Shown: piece by piece, positions 26,664-35,548 of the stretch | Position numbering within the stretch: position 1 is the first letter of the stretch | How the letters are laid out: each line of letters opens with the position of its first letter | From: FEN-1219 sp963744305 | GTDB lineage: Bacteria; Pseudomonadota; Gammaproteobacteria; Steroidobacterales; Rariloculaceae | Length of the DNA stretch: 64,000 nucleotides | Assembly (NCBI GenBank): GCA_963744305.1 | Contig: CAVUTF010000004.1 | Coordinates: 1-64,000, forward strand | Direction: 5' to 3' | Notes under the pieces: generated by a model | Database searches by the model: none | The model's input: the letters and a program-made list of their open reading frames with translations, nothing else | What the model was told of the DNA's origin: nothing | Program-made: the position numbers and the translations under genes

Positions 26664-28103
26664 ATGCAGTGGGAAATCGTCATCGGCTTAGAGATTCATA
26701 CGCAGCTTGCGACGAAGGCCAAGATTTTTTCCGGCGCCGCGACGAAGTACGGCGCGCCGCCGAACTCCCAGGCGTCGCTCGTCGACCTCGGCTATCCCGG
26801 CGTGTTGCCGGTGTTGAACGGCGAGGCCGTGCGCATGGCGGTGAAGTTCGGCTTGGCGACGCATTGCAAAATCGCCACGCGCTCGGTGTTCGCGCGCAAG
26901 AACTACTTTTACCCGGATCTCCCGAAGGGCTATCAAATCAGCCAATACGAGCTGCCGATCGTCCACGGCGGCAGCATCGACATCGTGCTCGCGGACGGGA
27001 CACTGAAAACCGTGGGCATCACGCGCGCCCATCTCGAGGAGGACGCGGGCAAGTCGCTGCACGAAGACTTTGCCGGTATGTCCGGCATCGACCTCAATCG
27101 CGCCGGCACGCCGCTCCTCGAGATCGTGTCGGAGCCCGACATGCGCTCCGCCGCCGAAGCCGGCGCTTACATGCGCAAGATCCATGCGCTCGTCTGCTAC
27201 CTCGAGATCTCCGACGGCAACATGCAGGAGGGGTCGTTCCGTTGCGACGCCAACGTCTCGGTGCGGCCGCTCGGCGAGACGAAGCTCGGCACGCGCACGG
27301 AGCTCAAGAACCTGAACTCGTTCCGCTTCGTCGAGAAGGCGATCGAGATCGAGGCCGCGCGCCACATTGAGGTGCTGGAAGGCGGCGGCACAATCCGCCA
27401 AGAGACACGCCTCTACGATCCCGACCGAAACGAGACGCGCGCCATGCGCACCAAGGAGGAAGCGAACGACTACCGCTACTTCCCCGATCCCGATCTGTTG
27501 CCGGTCGAGGTCGACAAAGCGCTGATCGACGCCGTCGCGGCCACGTTGCCCGAGCTTCCCGACGCGAAACTCGAGCGGTTCATGCGGGTCTATCAATTGC
27601 CGGCCTATGACGCCGGTGTTCTAACGGCACAAAAGGCGCTCGCGGACTATTTCGAAGGAGTCGCCGCGGGGACGAAAGCCGGCGCGAAGACCGCCGCAAA
27701 TTGGGTGATCGGCGAGCTCACGGGCGCGCTGAATCGCGACGGGCTCGAGATCAGCGCTTCGCGGGTGAGCGCGGCGGATCTCGCGACATTGCTCGACAAG
27801 ATCGCCGACGGCACGATTTCCGGCAAAATCGCGAAGGACGTGTTCGAAGCGATGTGGCAGGGCGAGGGAACCGTCCAAGCGATCATCGAAAAACGCGGGC
27901 TCGTGCAGATTTCGGACAGCGCGAGCATCGAGGCCCTCGTCGATCGAGCGATCGCCGCGAATCCGACGCAAGTGGAGCAGTTCCGCGCGGGCAAACAGCA
28001 GGTGCTCGGCTTCCTCGTCGGCCAGGTGATGAAGGCCTCGGGGGGCAAAGCAAACCCCGCAGCCGTCAACGCCGCGCTGCGTAAGAAGCTCGGCGCCGCC
28101 TGA
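26664..28103 (+). CDS. gatB: Asp-tRNA(Asn)/Glu-tRNA(Gln) amidotransferase subunit B
   Basis: 479 aa, intact. MQWEIVIGLEIHTQLATKAK is the hallmark N-terminus. The kinase-like catalytic domain contains YFYPDLPKGYQISQYELPI, RAHLEEDAGKSLHE, DLNRAGTPLLEIVSEPD and SFRCDANVSVRP. A helical plus YqeY-like tail (ANWVIGELTGALNRDG, GKIAKDVFEAMWQGEG, NPAAVNAALRKKLG) binds tRNA. It phosphorylates the misacylated Asp/Glu and transfers ammonia from GatA. The four-base gap to gatA implies translational coupling. Confidence 0.97.
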   Translation: MQWEIVIGLEIHTQLATKAKIFSGAATKYGAPPNSQASLVDLGYPGVLPVLNGEAVRMAVKFGLATHCKIATRSVFARKNYFYPDLPKGYQISQYELPIVHGGSIDIVLADGTLKTVGITRAHLEEDAGKSLHEDFAGMSGIDLNRAGTPLLEIVSEPDMRSAAEAGAYMRKIHALVCYLEISDGNMQEGSFRCDANVSVRPLGETKLGTRTELKNLNSFRFVEKAIEIEAARHIEVLEGGGTIRQETRLYDPDRNETRAMRTKEEANDYRYFPDPDLLPVEVDKALIDAVAATLPELPDAKLERFMRVYQLPAYDAGVLTAQKALADYFEGVAAGTKAGAKTAANWVIGELTGALNRDGLEISASRVSAADLATLLDKIADGTISGKIAKDVFEAMWQGEGTVQAIIEKRGLVQISDSASIEALVDRAIAANPTQVEQFRAGKQQVLGFLVGQVMKASGGKANPAAVNAALRKKLGAA

Positions 28104-28125
28104 CAATCCGGAGAGTCGACGCGAC

Positions 28126-28974
28126 GTGAACGAAGTACAGGGATTCTTGCTCGAGGACAGCGGCATTCGCGGCGCGCTCGTGCGTCTCACCGAGACTTGG
28201 CAGCGCGTCATTGCGCAGCACGACTACTCGGCGCCCGTCAAAAGCCTGCTCGGCGAAGGCGTCGCGGCCACGGTGCTGCTTGCGAGCGGCCTCAAGGCAA
28301 AGCCGAGCGTCTCGCTGCAGCTGCAGGGGGAAGGCGCGCTCAAGCTGCTGCTGATCCAATGCTCGCACGAGCTCAGAGTACGCGGCATGGCGAAGGGGAA
28401 CTCAGCCGCCCCGGAGGGCGCGGACCTGCTCGGCGAGGGTCGGCTCGTCGTGAACGTCGACACCGGGAAGCCCCAGGGATTCTTCCAGGGCATCGTGCCG
28501 CTGGAGAGCACGCGTCTCGACGCCTGCCTCGAGGCGTACTTTCGGCAATCCGAGCAGCTGCCGACACGACTGATCTTGAAAGCCACGGAGCAACGCATCG
28601 CCGGCTTGCTGCTGCAAGTGCTCCCGGGGCAGACCATCGACGTCGACGTGTTCGAGGCGGCCGCTGCGGCCGCGCGGACGATCTCGCTCGCCGACCTCAC
28701 CGGCGTCGATGCGCGCGAGCTCTTGCCGAAGGTCTTCGCTCATCACGTTATCAGGCTGTTCCAGCCGCGGCCCGTGCTGCACGACTGCCGCTGCACGCCC
28801 GAGCGCCTCGCCGGCGTCATTCGCATGCTCGGCGAGGACGAGGTCAAGACGCTGCTCGCCGACGCGGGCCACGTCGAGCTCACGTGCGAGTTCTGCAATC
28901 GGGCGTTCCGCTACGACGAAGTCGCGGTCGACGCGATCATGCGCGGGGAGTCGCGCAGCACGCGGCTGCACTAA
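28126..28974 (+). CDS. hslO: Redox-regulated holdase chaperone Hsp33
   Basis: 282 aa, intact, GTG start 22 bases after gatB. The N-terminal substrate-binding domain begins VQGFLLEDSGIRGALVRLTE. The C-terminal redox switch has four zinc-ligand cysteines: HDCRCTPERLAG (CxC) and LTCEFCNRAFRYDE (CxxC). On oxidation zinc is released and the protein becomes an ATP-independent holdase for unfolding proteins. The frame shared with gatCAB and short gap suggest co-transcription. Confidence 0.95.
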   Translation: MNEVQGFLLEDSGIRGALVRLTETWQRVIAQHDYSAPVKSLLGEGVAATVLLASGLKAKPSVSLQLQGEGALKLLLIQCSHELRVRGMAKGNSAAPEGADLLGEGRLVVNVDTGKPQGFFQGIVPLESTRLDACLEAYFRQSEQLPTRLILKATEQRIAGLLLQVLPGQTIDVDVFEAAAAAARTISLADLTGVDARELLPKVFAHHVIRLFQPRPVLHDCRCTPERLAGVIRMLGEDEVKTLLADAGHVELTCEFCNRAFRYDEVAVDAIMRGESRSTRLH

Positions 28975-28976
28975 CC

Positions 28977-29693
28977 GTGCACTCACGCGCCGAAGACCAG
29001 AGCCACTCCGACACCTCGAGCGTCGAGACGGGCGCCTTCCGCCGACCTTTGCGCTCGCGGCTCTATCGCGCTGGTCTGAGACGCCTCGAGCGATGGTTCG
29101 GGATCAGCATCTTTTTCGTCCATCGCCGGACACTTGCCGCAGGTTCCGTTCCCGCCGACGTGCGGCACGACTACGAGTTCAGGGAGGTTGCCGAGCATGA
29201 GCTGCTCGACTTCGCGAGCGATTCGACGCTCGACCTGCCGCGCGACGGCATTCGCGCGGCCGCCAAGCGAGGCGACATCTTCTTCGGCGTGCTGCACGGC
29301 GGCCGGTTAGTTGGCTACCGTTGGTACTCGCTTTCCGGATCCGCACCCTGCGAAAAAGAAATGACGATTCGATACGCGCATCCGGAACGAGCTTACGGCT
29401 ATCGAACGTTCACGCATCCCGAGCATCGCGGCAAGCGCTTACACCTACATTCGATAAGTGAATCCGACAAATTCTTGCTGAGCCGCGGCTACACGCACAC
29501 GGTGGGCTATATTGCTGCGCACAACCTATCTTCGCTGCGCTCCAATGCGCGCCTGCGGGGTGTTCAGCGAATTGGATACATCATCCTGTGGAGGCTCTTC
29601 GGCCGCTATATGTTTTTACATAGCCCAGGCGCGATTCGACATCACGTGGCGATGGTTGGGCCGAACGCGAGCGCGGGCCAGGGCACGCACTGA
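28977..29693 (+). CDS. GNAT-like acyltransferase-fold protein, unassigned
   Basis: 238 aa from GTG 28977, two bases after the hslO stop. The first 60 residues are basic. The central part (DLPRDGIRAAAKRGDIFFGV, LVGYRWYSLSG, EMTIRYAHPERAYGYRTFTH, HRGKRLHLHSISESDKFLLS, GYTHTVGYIAAHNLSSLRSN) has the GNAT beta-strand / HRGK-type acyl-CoA pocket / xxNxxS order. It is longer than a simple GNAT, and the tail (IGYIILWRLFGRYMFLHSPG) may contact membrane. Followed 40 bases later by an acyl-CoA-ligase-like gene; the pair could activate and transfer an acyl group. The substrate is unknown. Confidence 0.6.
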   Translation: MHSRAEDQSHSDTSSVETGAFRRPLRSRLYRAGLRRLERWFGISIFFVHRRTLAAGSVPADVRHDYEFREVAEHELLDFASDSTLDLPRDGIRAAAKRGDIFFGVLHGGRLVGYRWYSLSGSAPCEKEMTIRYAHPERAYGYRTFTHPEHRGKRLHLHSISESDKFLLSRGYTHTVGYIAAHNLSSLRSNARLRGVQRIGYIILWRLFGRYMFLHSPGAIRHHVAMVGPNASAGQGTH

Positions 29694-29733
29694 CGACTGT
29701 TGGGCCTCGCAGCGGACATGCGAAGATCCGCGC

Positions 29734-31278
29734 GTGACAAGGTCCTACGGCGAAGAAGAAGAGACCGAGCGCATCACGCACATCGGCGACTTGCTCGCGC
29801 GATCTGCCGCGCGCTTCCCGAGCCGCCCCGCACTCCAGTCGAATCGGCAATCGTTGACTTATAGCGAGCTCGCCGACCTCGTGAACGCAACGAAGCAGGA
29901 CTTGCGAGGCCACGGAATCGGGCCAGGCGACCGCGTTCTGATCGTCGGCACGAACGGCGTTCGCGACGTAGCGTTGCTGTTCGCCTTGACCGCGCTCGGG
30001 GCGTGGCCGGTGCTCGTCAGCGCCCGCGTCGCGTCGCCGCAGCTGGACGCGATCATTCGGCACTGCGATCCGCGGCTGTCACTGTTCGTCGGGGCCGAGC
30101 AGGACGATGCCCATCATCACGCGTTGGTGCGTTCCGCTGAAACGATCGCATTTGCAGCCTTGTCGGATGTTTGGTGCGAACACAATGCCGCAACGCCCGC
30201 GCCCGAACCTCGCGCCGAACGACCGGGCGACGACGTCGCAGCGCTGATCTACACGTCCGGCAGCACCGGCGTACCGAAGGCCGTGATGCTGTCGCATCGC
30301 AACCTAGTCTTCATCGCGCTCACGCAGGTGCGTTTGCGCCGCTACACGGAGCTCGACAAGACGTATTGCCCCCTCCCGATCTCGCATGTCGGAGCGCTCG
30401 GAATCCTCCTGTGCGTCACGGCGGCCGGTGCCTGCCTCTACTTGGCCGAACGGTTCGTACCGGCGGATCTTGCCGCCGCGATTCGTGAGGAAAATGTCAG
30501 CGTCGTGCCGGGACTGCCGCCGTTGCACGTAAAATTCCTGGAGTGGGCGATGGCGAATCCGCGCGCGTTCGACAAAGATCGCGTGCGGCTGGTGACGACG
30601 TCCTCATCGCCGCTGCACGCGTCCGTGAAGCGCGCCGTCGAGCGGCTATACGGTTGCCCGTTGCAGAACGCCTATGGTCTTTCGGAGGCGACCGGAGTCG
30701 TGTTTCAGGTCGAAGTCGCGCAGTGGCGTGAGGACGTGAGCGTCGGCCCCCCGATTCCCGGCGTCAGCGTGCGGATTGCCCGCGGCGACGGCAGCAGCGT
30801 GCCGCCCGGCGAGACCGGAGAGATTCTGGTTCACGGCCCGAACGTGTTTCTCGGCTACTACCGAAACGCAGCGGCCACGCGCGCGGCATTTATCGCCGAC
30901 GGCTGGCTGCGCACCGGCGATCTTGCCTATTTCGGTGACGGCGGCGTCGCGTTCATCGCCGGTCGGGCGAAGGAAATGATCAAGCGCTCCGGTTACAGCA
31001 TCCAGCCCGCCGAAATCGAAGCTGCGCTCAACGAGCATCCCGGCGTAGCACTCTCCGCGGTCGTCGCCGGGCGGCGCGCTGTGGACGAAGAAGTCGTCGC
31101 GTTCGTGCAATTGAAGCAAGGTACGAACGCGGGCCCCGACGAGCTGATCGTGTTTCTCCAAGGCCGCGTCGCCCCGTACGAGCTCCCCGGAGCCGTGCGT
31201 TTGCTCGCGACCGTGCCGACGCTCAACAACGGCAAGATCGACCGCGTGACGCTGCGCCAATGGGCGAGCGACACTTGA
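29734..31278 (+). CDS. AMP-forming acyl-CoA/fatty-acid ligase family protein
   Basis: 514 aa from GTG 29734, intact. ANL superfamily motifs in order: A3 ALIYTSGSTGVPKAVMLSH, A5 NAYGLSEATG, A7 ADGWLRTGDLAYFGDGG, A8 FIAGRAKEMIKRSGYSIQPA, and A10 Lys in PTLNNGKIDRVTL. It adenylates a carboxylate and transfers it to CoA or a carrier thiol. No carrier domain is fused. The substrate cannot be inferred from motifs; the preceding GNAT-like gene is a likely functional partner. The frame is open further upstream, but that part overlaps the GNAT gene and has no ANL similarity. Confidence 0.85.
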   Translation: MTRSYGEEEETERITHIGDLLARSAARFPSRPALQSNRQSLTYSELADLVNATKQDLRGHGIGPGDRVLIVGTNGVRDVALLFALTALGAWPVLVSARVASPQLDAIIRHCDPRLSLFVGAEQDDAHHHALVRSAETIAFAALSDVWCEHNAATPAPEPRAERPGDDVAALIYTSGSTGVPKAVMLSHRNLVFIALTQVRLRRYTELDKTYCPLPISHVGALGILLCVTAAGACLYLAERFVPADLAAAIREENVSVVPGLPPLHVKFLEWAMANPRAFDKDRVRLVTTSSSPLHASVKRAVERLYGCPLQNAYGLSEATGVVFQVEVAQWREDVSVGPPIPGVSVRIARGDGSSVPPGETGEILVHGPNVFLGYYRNAAATRAAFIADGWLRTGDLAYFGDGGVAFIAGRAKEMIKRSGYSIQPAEIEAALNEHPGVALSAVVAGRRAVDEEVVAFVQLKQGTNAGPDELIVFLQGRVAPYELPGAVRLLATVPTLNNGKIDRVTLRQWASDT

Positions 31279-31356
31279 GTCGGGGATCGCGCTGGCCTTC
31301 GTTCACATCGTAGCGTGCGCTTCCGCACGTGGATCTCTACCGTTCACGATCTCTGT

Positions 31357-32553
31357 TCAACCACGCTTCCGCGGAAGCGTGGTCCAACGTGTTCGGCTCA
31401 TCGAGACGTCGTCGGCCTGATAGCCGAACCGCGGTATCGCGCGTCCATCCGCGCGCTGGAAATACAGCTCCCCACTACCATCGCGGCGAATGCTGAAGCC
31501 GCCCTCGTGCAGGAGCCGATGGTGGTACGTGCAAAGCAAGCGTGGTGTTGCCGAGGCTCGTCTCGCCGCCGTCCGCCCAGTGACGATGTGGTGCGCGTCG
31601 ACGAACCGCGTGCGGTGGCACCCGGGAACGTGCAGCCGCGGTCGCGCGCCCACAACGCGCGCTTCAGCGGCGTCGAAACCGTGCGCTGCTTGCGGCCGAC
31701 GTCGAGCGGATTGCCGCGCTCGTCCTCGACGACCGTGATCAAGCTTCCGTCGCACGTGAGCCGCTTGATCGTATCGATGGGCAAGTCTGGATCGTCCCGA
31801 CCCCTCCGCGGAGGGCTTACTCCGTCGACGTGCACGACCACTTGATAGTGATCCACGGCAGCCGCCGTCGATTCCGCCGACCGTCGCCGCCGCAAGATAT
31901 GACTTCGCGACCGCGACGAGCGCATCCACCTGCTCGCGCTCGCCAGGTCGTTCCCACCGCGAACTCGGCGCCGCGTCGCGACCTCGCCCGCTGCGACCGC
32001 TCGGTCGAGCGCCTTCTGCGATCGAGCTCCGCCCTCCTCGAGCGGCAACTCCACTCTGATCAGTCAGCGGTGCCCGTCCCGGGCTGCGCCATACCGACAG
32101 CGACCGGCGCTCCCACGAGACGCTGTGCGGCGTCGGCCGACTCCGGCCGGAATTGCGGATCTGCCGGCAGCGCTCCTCGACCTGCGCGGCGGTGGCTCGA
32201 GCGCATAAGCCAGCAGCAAGTCCTCGTCGTCGACATGCGCCGCTCGCGTGAGCGCCCGCACCTTGGAATACGACAGCCGCCCGTCGGCGAACGCCGCGGA
32301 GATCGCGGGCAGTCTCCGCAGCGCATGCGCCGTGCGCACCTTCTCTCGCGCCGCCGAGACCGACAGTCCACAGCGCCACGCGAGCCATTCGGCGCAATTC
32401 GGAAAGCTCCATTGTGCCAACCGAAACGATCGTCGAACTCGCGCACGAGCACGAGCATCCGATAGCTCTCGCATTGAGGTTACGAGCGAGCCGACAGATC
32501 GCGTGTCGAGCTCGTCGATCGAGCGGTAGGCGGGCGAAACGAGTGCGACGCAA
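31357..32553 (-). CDS. DUF222/HNH endonuclease-domain protein (many frame changes)
   Basis: Roughly 400 codons, assembled from three frames. N-terminal DUF222 pieces: YRSIDELDTRSVGSLVTSMR, CAEWLAWRCGLSVSAAREKV, RTAHALRRLPAISAAFADGR, LSYSKVRALTRAAHVDDEDL and ALEATAAQVEE-like residues. The C-terminal HNH nuclease has LWARDRGCTFPGCHRTRFVD, AHHI and LLCTYHHRLLHEGGF, with both zinc-knuckle Cys and catalytic His visible. This 13E12/DUF222-HNH family is multicopy in many bacteria and often thought mobile; its role is unknown. At least five frame changes; the true start is not clear. Sequence error or real decay are both possible. Confidence 0.7.
   Translation of the reverse strand: MRRTRFARLPLDRRARHAICRLARNLNARAIGCSCSCASSTIVSVGTMELSELRRMARVALWTVGLGGAREGAHGACAAETARDLRGVRRRAAVVFQGAGAHASGACRRRGLAAGLCARATAAQVEERCRQIRNSGRSRPTPHSVSWERRSLSVWRSPGRAPLTDQSGVAARGGRSSIAEGARPSGRSGRGRDAAPSSRWERPGEREQVDALVAVAKSYLAAATVGGIDGGCRGSLSSGRARRRSKPSAEGSGRSRLAHRYDQAAHVRRKLDHGRRGRARQSARRRPQAAHGFDAAEARVVGARPRLHVPGCHRTRFVDAHHIVTGRTAARRASATPRLLCTYHHRLLHEGGFSIRRDGSGELYFQRADGRAIPRFGYQADDVSMSRTRWTTLPRKRG
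31361..31382. terminator. Perfect 22-bp palindrome between convergent genes
   Basis: CCACGCTTCCG followed immediately by its exact complement CGGAAGCGTGG. It lies in the gap between the AMP-ligase (plus) and HNH gene (minus). It most simply serves as a bidirectional terminator, although there is no T-tract. The HNH reading frame runs through it (residues TTLPRKRG). Confidence 0.45.
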
Positions 32554-32762
32554 CGGATTCAGTGGCGGCGCATCCTGTTAACGTGGTCACGGAGCTCCTC
32601 CTTGGTTTTCTAATCCTCCATACTGTTATTGTAATCAGTACTGTACATAACTTCACCTCTCTATTTCGGGGCGTTTTTCGCAGATTTGCCTTCGCACGAG
32701 CGATCGCTTACACAAACCCGCCTGCGTGTAACTCTTCTTCGCGCGGCACGGTCATAGACTTC
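32554..32762. other. AT-rich intergenic stretch
   Basis: 209 bases upstream of the hydrolase gene and behind the HNH gene. Positions 32600-32670 (TTGGTTTTCTAATCC..ACTGTTATTGTAATCAGTAC) are conspicuously AT-rich compared with the window, as expected for promoters on either strand. I see no gene and no clear repeat. Confidence 0.35.
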
Positions 32763-33769
32763 ATGTCACAACGCCGCTCGCTCCTCCTCGCCGGGACTCT
32801 TGATCACTACGGCCTGCGCGTCGCAGAACGAAACGAATTCGCAAGGACGCGTCGAAGAGGCCGGATTCGTGTCGGTCGGCGGCATCGATCAGTTCGTGAC
32901 CATACGCGGCAACGACGCGAGCAACCCTGTTTTGCTGCTGATCCACGGCGGACCAGGCGACGTGCAGTCGCCGTTCGTTTCTGAATATGCGCCGTACGAG
33001 CGCGACTTCACGCTAGTTCAATGGGATCAACGCGGCGCCGGACGGACTTACGGCCGGTACGGCGACGCGACTCCGGACTTGACGCTTGACACCGTCGTCC
33101 GTGACGGCGTCGAGCTCGCGGAATATCTGACACGCCACCTGCGGAAGTCGAAGATCATTCTTTGGGGCCACTCATGGGGAACCGTCATTGGCGCCGACAT
33201 GGCGCGGCGCCGACCCGATTTGTTCGCAGCGTTCGTCGGCACTGGCCAAGTCGGCAGTTGGGATCGCGGAGTCCGCTACCAGTACGAGTTCGTGCGCGCA
33301 AAAGCCCGCGACTCGGGAGATCGAGCGCTCCTCGAAACGCTCGACAACCTCGAGCCGTTCGATCCTCGTGATATCCAAGACTTCCTCGCGGTCAATCGAC
33401 CGATGCGTACGCATCTCGACACCGCCGATAGCGGTTGGCTGGCCGGCATCCGCGAGCGCACCGTGGACGTCACCACCCCCGAGGAGCTCGCCGCAATCGG
33501 AAGCGGCATGAATCTCTCTGGCGCTACGTTGTTTCCGACACAGGTTCAGGTCGATCTCTTTGCGACCGCCCCGAGGTTCGAGATACCGTTCGTCGTCATC
33601 CAGGGTCAGCACGACTTGATTCACGCCGACGCCAGTCGCGATCGACTACTTCCAGCACGTGCAGGCGCCGCATAAAGAACTCCGCGTCATCGAAGGCGCC
33701 GGGCACTTCGTGCTGGTAACGCATCAGGATGAAGTGCTGGCCGCGCTCCTCGAGACGACCGGTCAGTAG
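32763..33769 (+). CDS. Prolyl-aminopeptidase-like alpha/beta hydrolase, lipoprotein (two frame changes)
   Basis: About 335 codons. Begins MSQRRSLLLAGTL, then after a frame change near 32795 LITTACASQNETNS, giving a plausible lipobox Cys. Hydrolase motifs: LLLIHGGPGDVQSPF (HGGPG oxyanion loop of proline iminopeptidases), DQRGAGRTYGRYG, nucleophile ILWGHSWGTVIG, Asp in VIQGQHDLI. A second frame change near 33621 hides the end, where VIEGAGHFVLVTHQDEVL supplies the catalytic His. Would release N-terminal residues or hydrolyse small esters/amides in the envelope. Stop at 33767-33769. Confidence 0.82.
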
Positions 33770-33985
33770 TCGAGCTCCTTTGCGCTCAGCGAGCGGTCAT
33801 CAGATTCAATCGTCGTCGTGTTGCTGTCGTGGTTCAGATGGCAGGGCTACTGCATTTGTGCGGCGTCTTGCAGCGAGGTGAGAGGATTCAGCTAGGATCG
33901 AGCTGGCGGAGCGCTGCCGATTCAAAGGCGACAACTGGGAGTACGCAGGCATATGCTCCATGAGAAGTGATTGAAGGAGCGGAAA

Positions 33986-34762
33986 GTGGCCGAAGCCGCA
34001 GCCCGATTTAGACACATGGTGTCTTCCGCGCGTACGGAAGGCCACCAGGTCTGGGTCCGAATCTGCCACTGGATCGTTGCCCTGAGCTTCTTCACGCTCG
34101 CCATCACCGGATTTCTAATTCTCATGGTGCATCCGCGGCTGTATTGGGGCGAGGTGGGCAACGACCTAACTCCAGCGTTGCTGGAACTGCCGATCACCAA
34201 CAATCACCGGCCCGACGGTTGGCAGCAGGCTGTTGTGTTCACCGAATTGGCAAACACACCGATCAGCGCTAATCGCACGTACGCCATATTCAATCAGAAC
34301 GGTTGGGGACGCAGCCTGCACTTCTTGGCGGCCTGGTTTCTTGTGATCGCCGGGGCGTTCTATGCCTTCGCAGGGATCGTGACGGGCCATGTCTGGCGCG
34401 ATTTGTTGCCCCGAGCTCGCGAGTTGGTTCCACGCGCGCTGTGGCAGGAACTAACGAGCCACCTGCAACTGCGGTTGAGCTCGGCCGGCGGCGGACTGCC
34501 GTACGGTTTGTTGCAGAGGTGCGCGTACGCATGCGTGGCGTTCGTCGCCCTGCCGTTGATGGTGGTCACTGGGTTGGCGATGTCACCTGCGGTTGCTGCG
34601 GCCTTCCCGATACTCTTGGATTTGTTTGGCGGTTATCAGTCGGCGCGGACAGTGCATTTCTTCGGGTTCGCCGCGCTAGTCCTATTTCTGGTTGTGCACG
34701 TTGCGATGGTGGTCTTGACCGGATTCCGCCGGCAAATGCGCGCGATGATTCTGGGGAACTGA
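33986..34762 (+). CDS. Membrane cytochrome b (b561/thiosulfate-reductase type)
   Basis: 258 aa. GTG 33986 follows AAGGAG at 6 bases. Four to five membrane segments with likely haem His: ICHWIVALSFFTLAITGFLI, RSLHFLAAWFLVIAGAFYAF, VAFVALPLMVVTGLAMSP, TVHFFGFAALVLFLVVHVAM. This is the cytochrome b subunit that passes electrons between quinone and a periplasmic molybdenum enzyme. It ends one base before the start of the molybdopterin gene at 34764, so the two almost certainly form one complex. Confidence 0.85.
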   Translation: MAEAAARFRHMVSSARTEGHQVWVRICHWIVALSFFTLAITGFLILMVHPRLYWGEVGNDLTPALLELPITNNHRPDGWQQAVVFTELANTPISANRTYAIFNQNGWGRSLHFLAAWFLVIAGAFYAFAGIVTGHVWRDLLPRARELVPRALWQELTSHLQLRLSSAGGGLPYGLLQRCAYACVAFVALPLMVVTGLAMSPAVAAAFPILLDLFGGYQSARTVHFFGFAALVLFLVVHVAMVVLTGFRRQMRAMILGN

Positions 34763-34763
34763 C

Positions 34764-35528
34764 ATGAACAAAAGCTCGATACCCCGCCGTACCTTCATCA
34801 AAGGACTGACCTCATCCGCTGGCGTGCTACTGGCAGGTTGTGCTCAGACAGTGCCGCCAACCTACGGCAATCTGCTGCGAATCGGCGACTTGTTGACCTA
34901 CAAAGCCCATCGCCTATTGTTGCCAGTACACTCGCTTGTCCGAGAGTACGACTACAGTGATATCTCCTCGGCTCCCGCAATCGGTACCACGAATCCCGCC
35001 GACCCGGGCCAGGGTGCTTTCAACCCGGAGCACGCAGAAGCCTACGAACGTCTGCGCAGGAAAGATTTTGCCGACTGGCGGCTCACCGTGGAGGGCAGCG
35101 TAGCGCGGCCGACGACATTTTCGCTGGCTGATCTGAAGCGCATGCCGTCACGCACGCAGATCACCAGACATACGTGCGAAGAGGGTTGGTCGGCCATAGC
35201 ACAATGGACGGGAGTGCCGCTGCGCAGTGTGCTCGAAGCTGCGGGCATTCAGCCGGATGCGCGTTTTGTGCAGTTCTTGAGCTACGACAATTGGGCTGAC
35301 GGTATCGACATGCTCGACGCGCTGCACCCGCAGACCGTCCTCGCGTACGGCATGAACGGTCGTGATCTGCCGATTGGCCATGGCGCCCCGCTGCGCCTCA
35401 GGGTAGAAACGCAACTCGGATACAAGAGCCTGAAGTTTCTGCGCCGCATAGTCGTGACCAGCGAGTTCGAAGATCACGGCGTGTTCGGGAACTTGCAAAA
35501 CGGCTGGGCCTGGTACGCCGGTATCTGA
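34764..35528 (+). CDS. Molybdopterin-dependent oxidoreductase, sulfite-oxidase/MsrP fold
   Basis: 254 aa, intact. Twin-arginine signal IPRRTFIKGLTSSAGVLLAG followed by a lipobox-like LAGC. The Moco domain has WRLTVEGSVARPTTFSLADL, catalytic Cys in TRHTCEEGWSAIAQWTGVPL, YDNWADGIDMLDALHPQTVL, and LPIGHGAPLRLRVETQLGYK. The fold matches YedY/MsrP-type proteins lacking the sulfite-oxidase dimerisation domain. It works with the cytochrome b encoded just upstream. The substrate is unknown (sulfoxide or sulfur-oxyanion are options). Both Tat and lipoprotein signals together would give a membrane-tethered, cofactor-loaded enzyme. Confidence 0.86.
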   Translation: MNKSSIPRRTFIKGLTSSAGVLLAGCAQTVPPTYGNLLRIGDLLTYKAHRLLLPVHSLVREYDYSDISSAPAIGTTNPADPGQGAFNPEHAEAYERLRRKDFADWRLTVEGSVARPTTFSLADLKRMPSRTQITRHTCEEGWSAIAQWTGVPLRSVLEAAGIQPDARFVQFLSYDNWADGIDMLDALHPQTVLAYGMNGRDLPIGHGAPLRLRVETQLGYKSLKFLRRIVVTSEFEDHGVFGNLQNGWAWYAGI

Positions 35529-35548
35529 ATCTCTCCCTGATGTTGCGC

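Noticed and set aside
29512..29733. Upstream extension of the AMP-ligase frame
   Set aside because: Overlaps the GNAT-like gene in another frame and has no ANL-family content; GTG 29734 is preferred.
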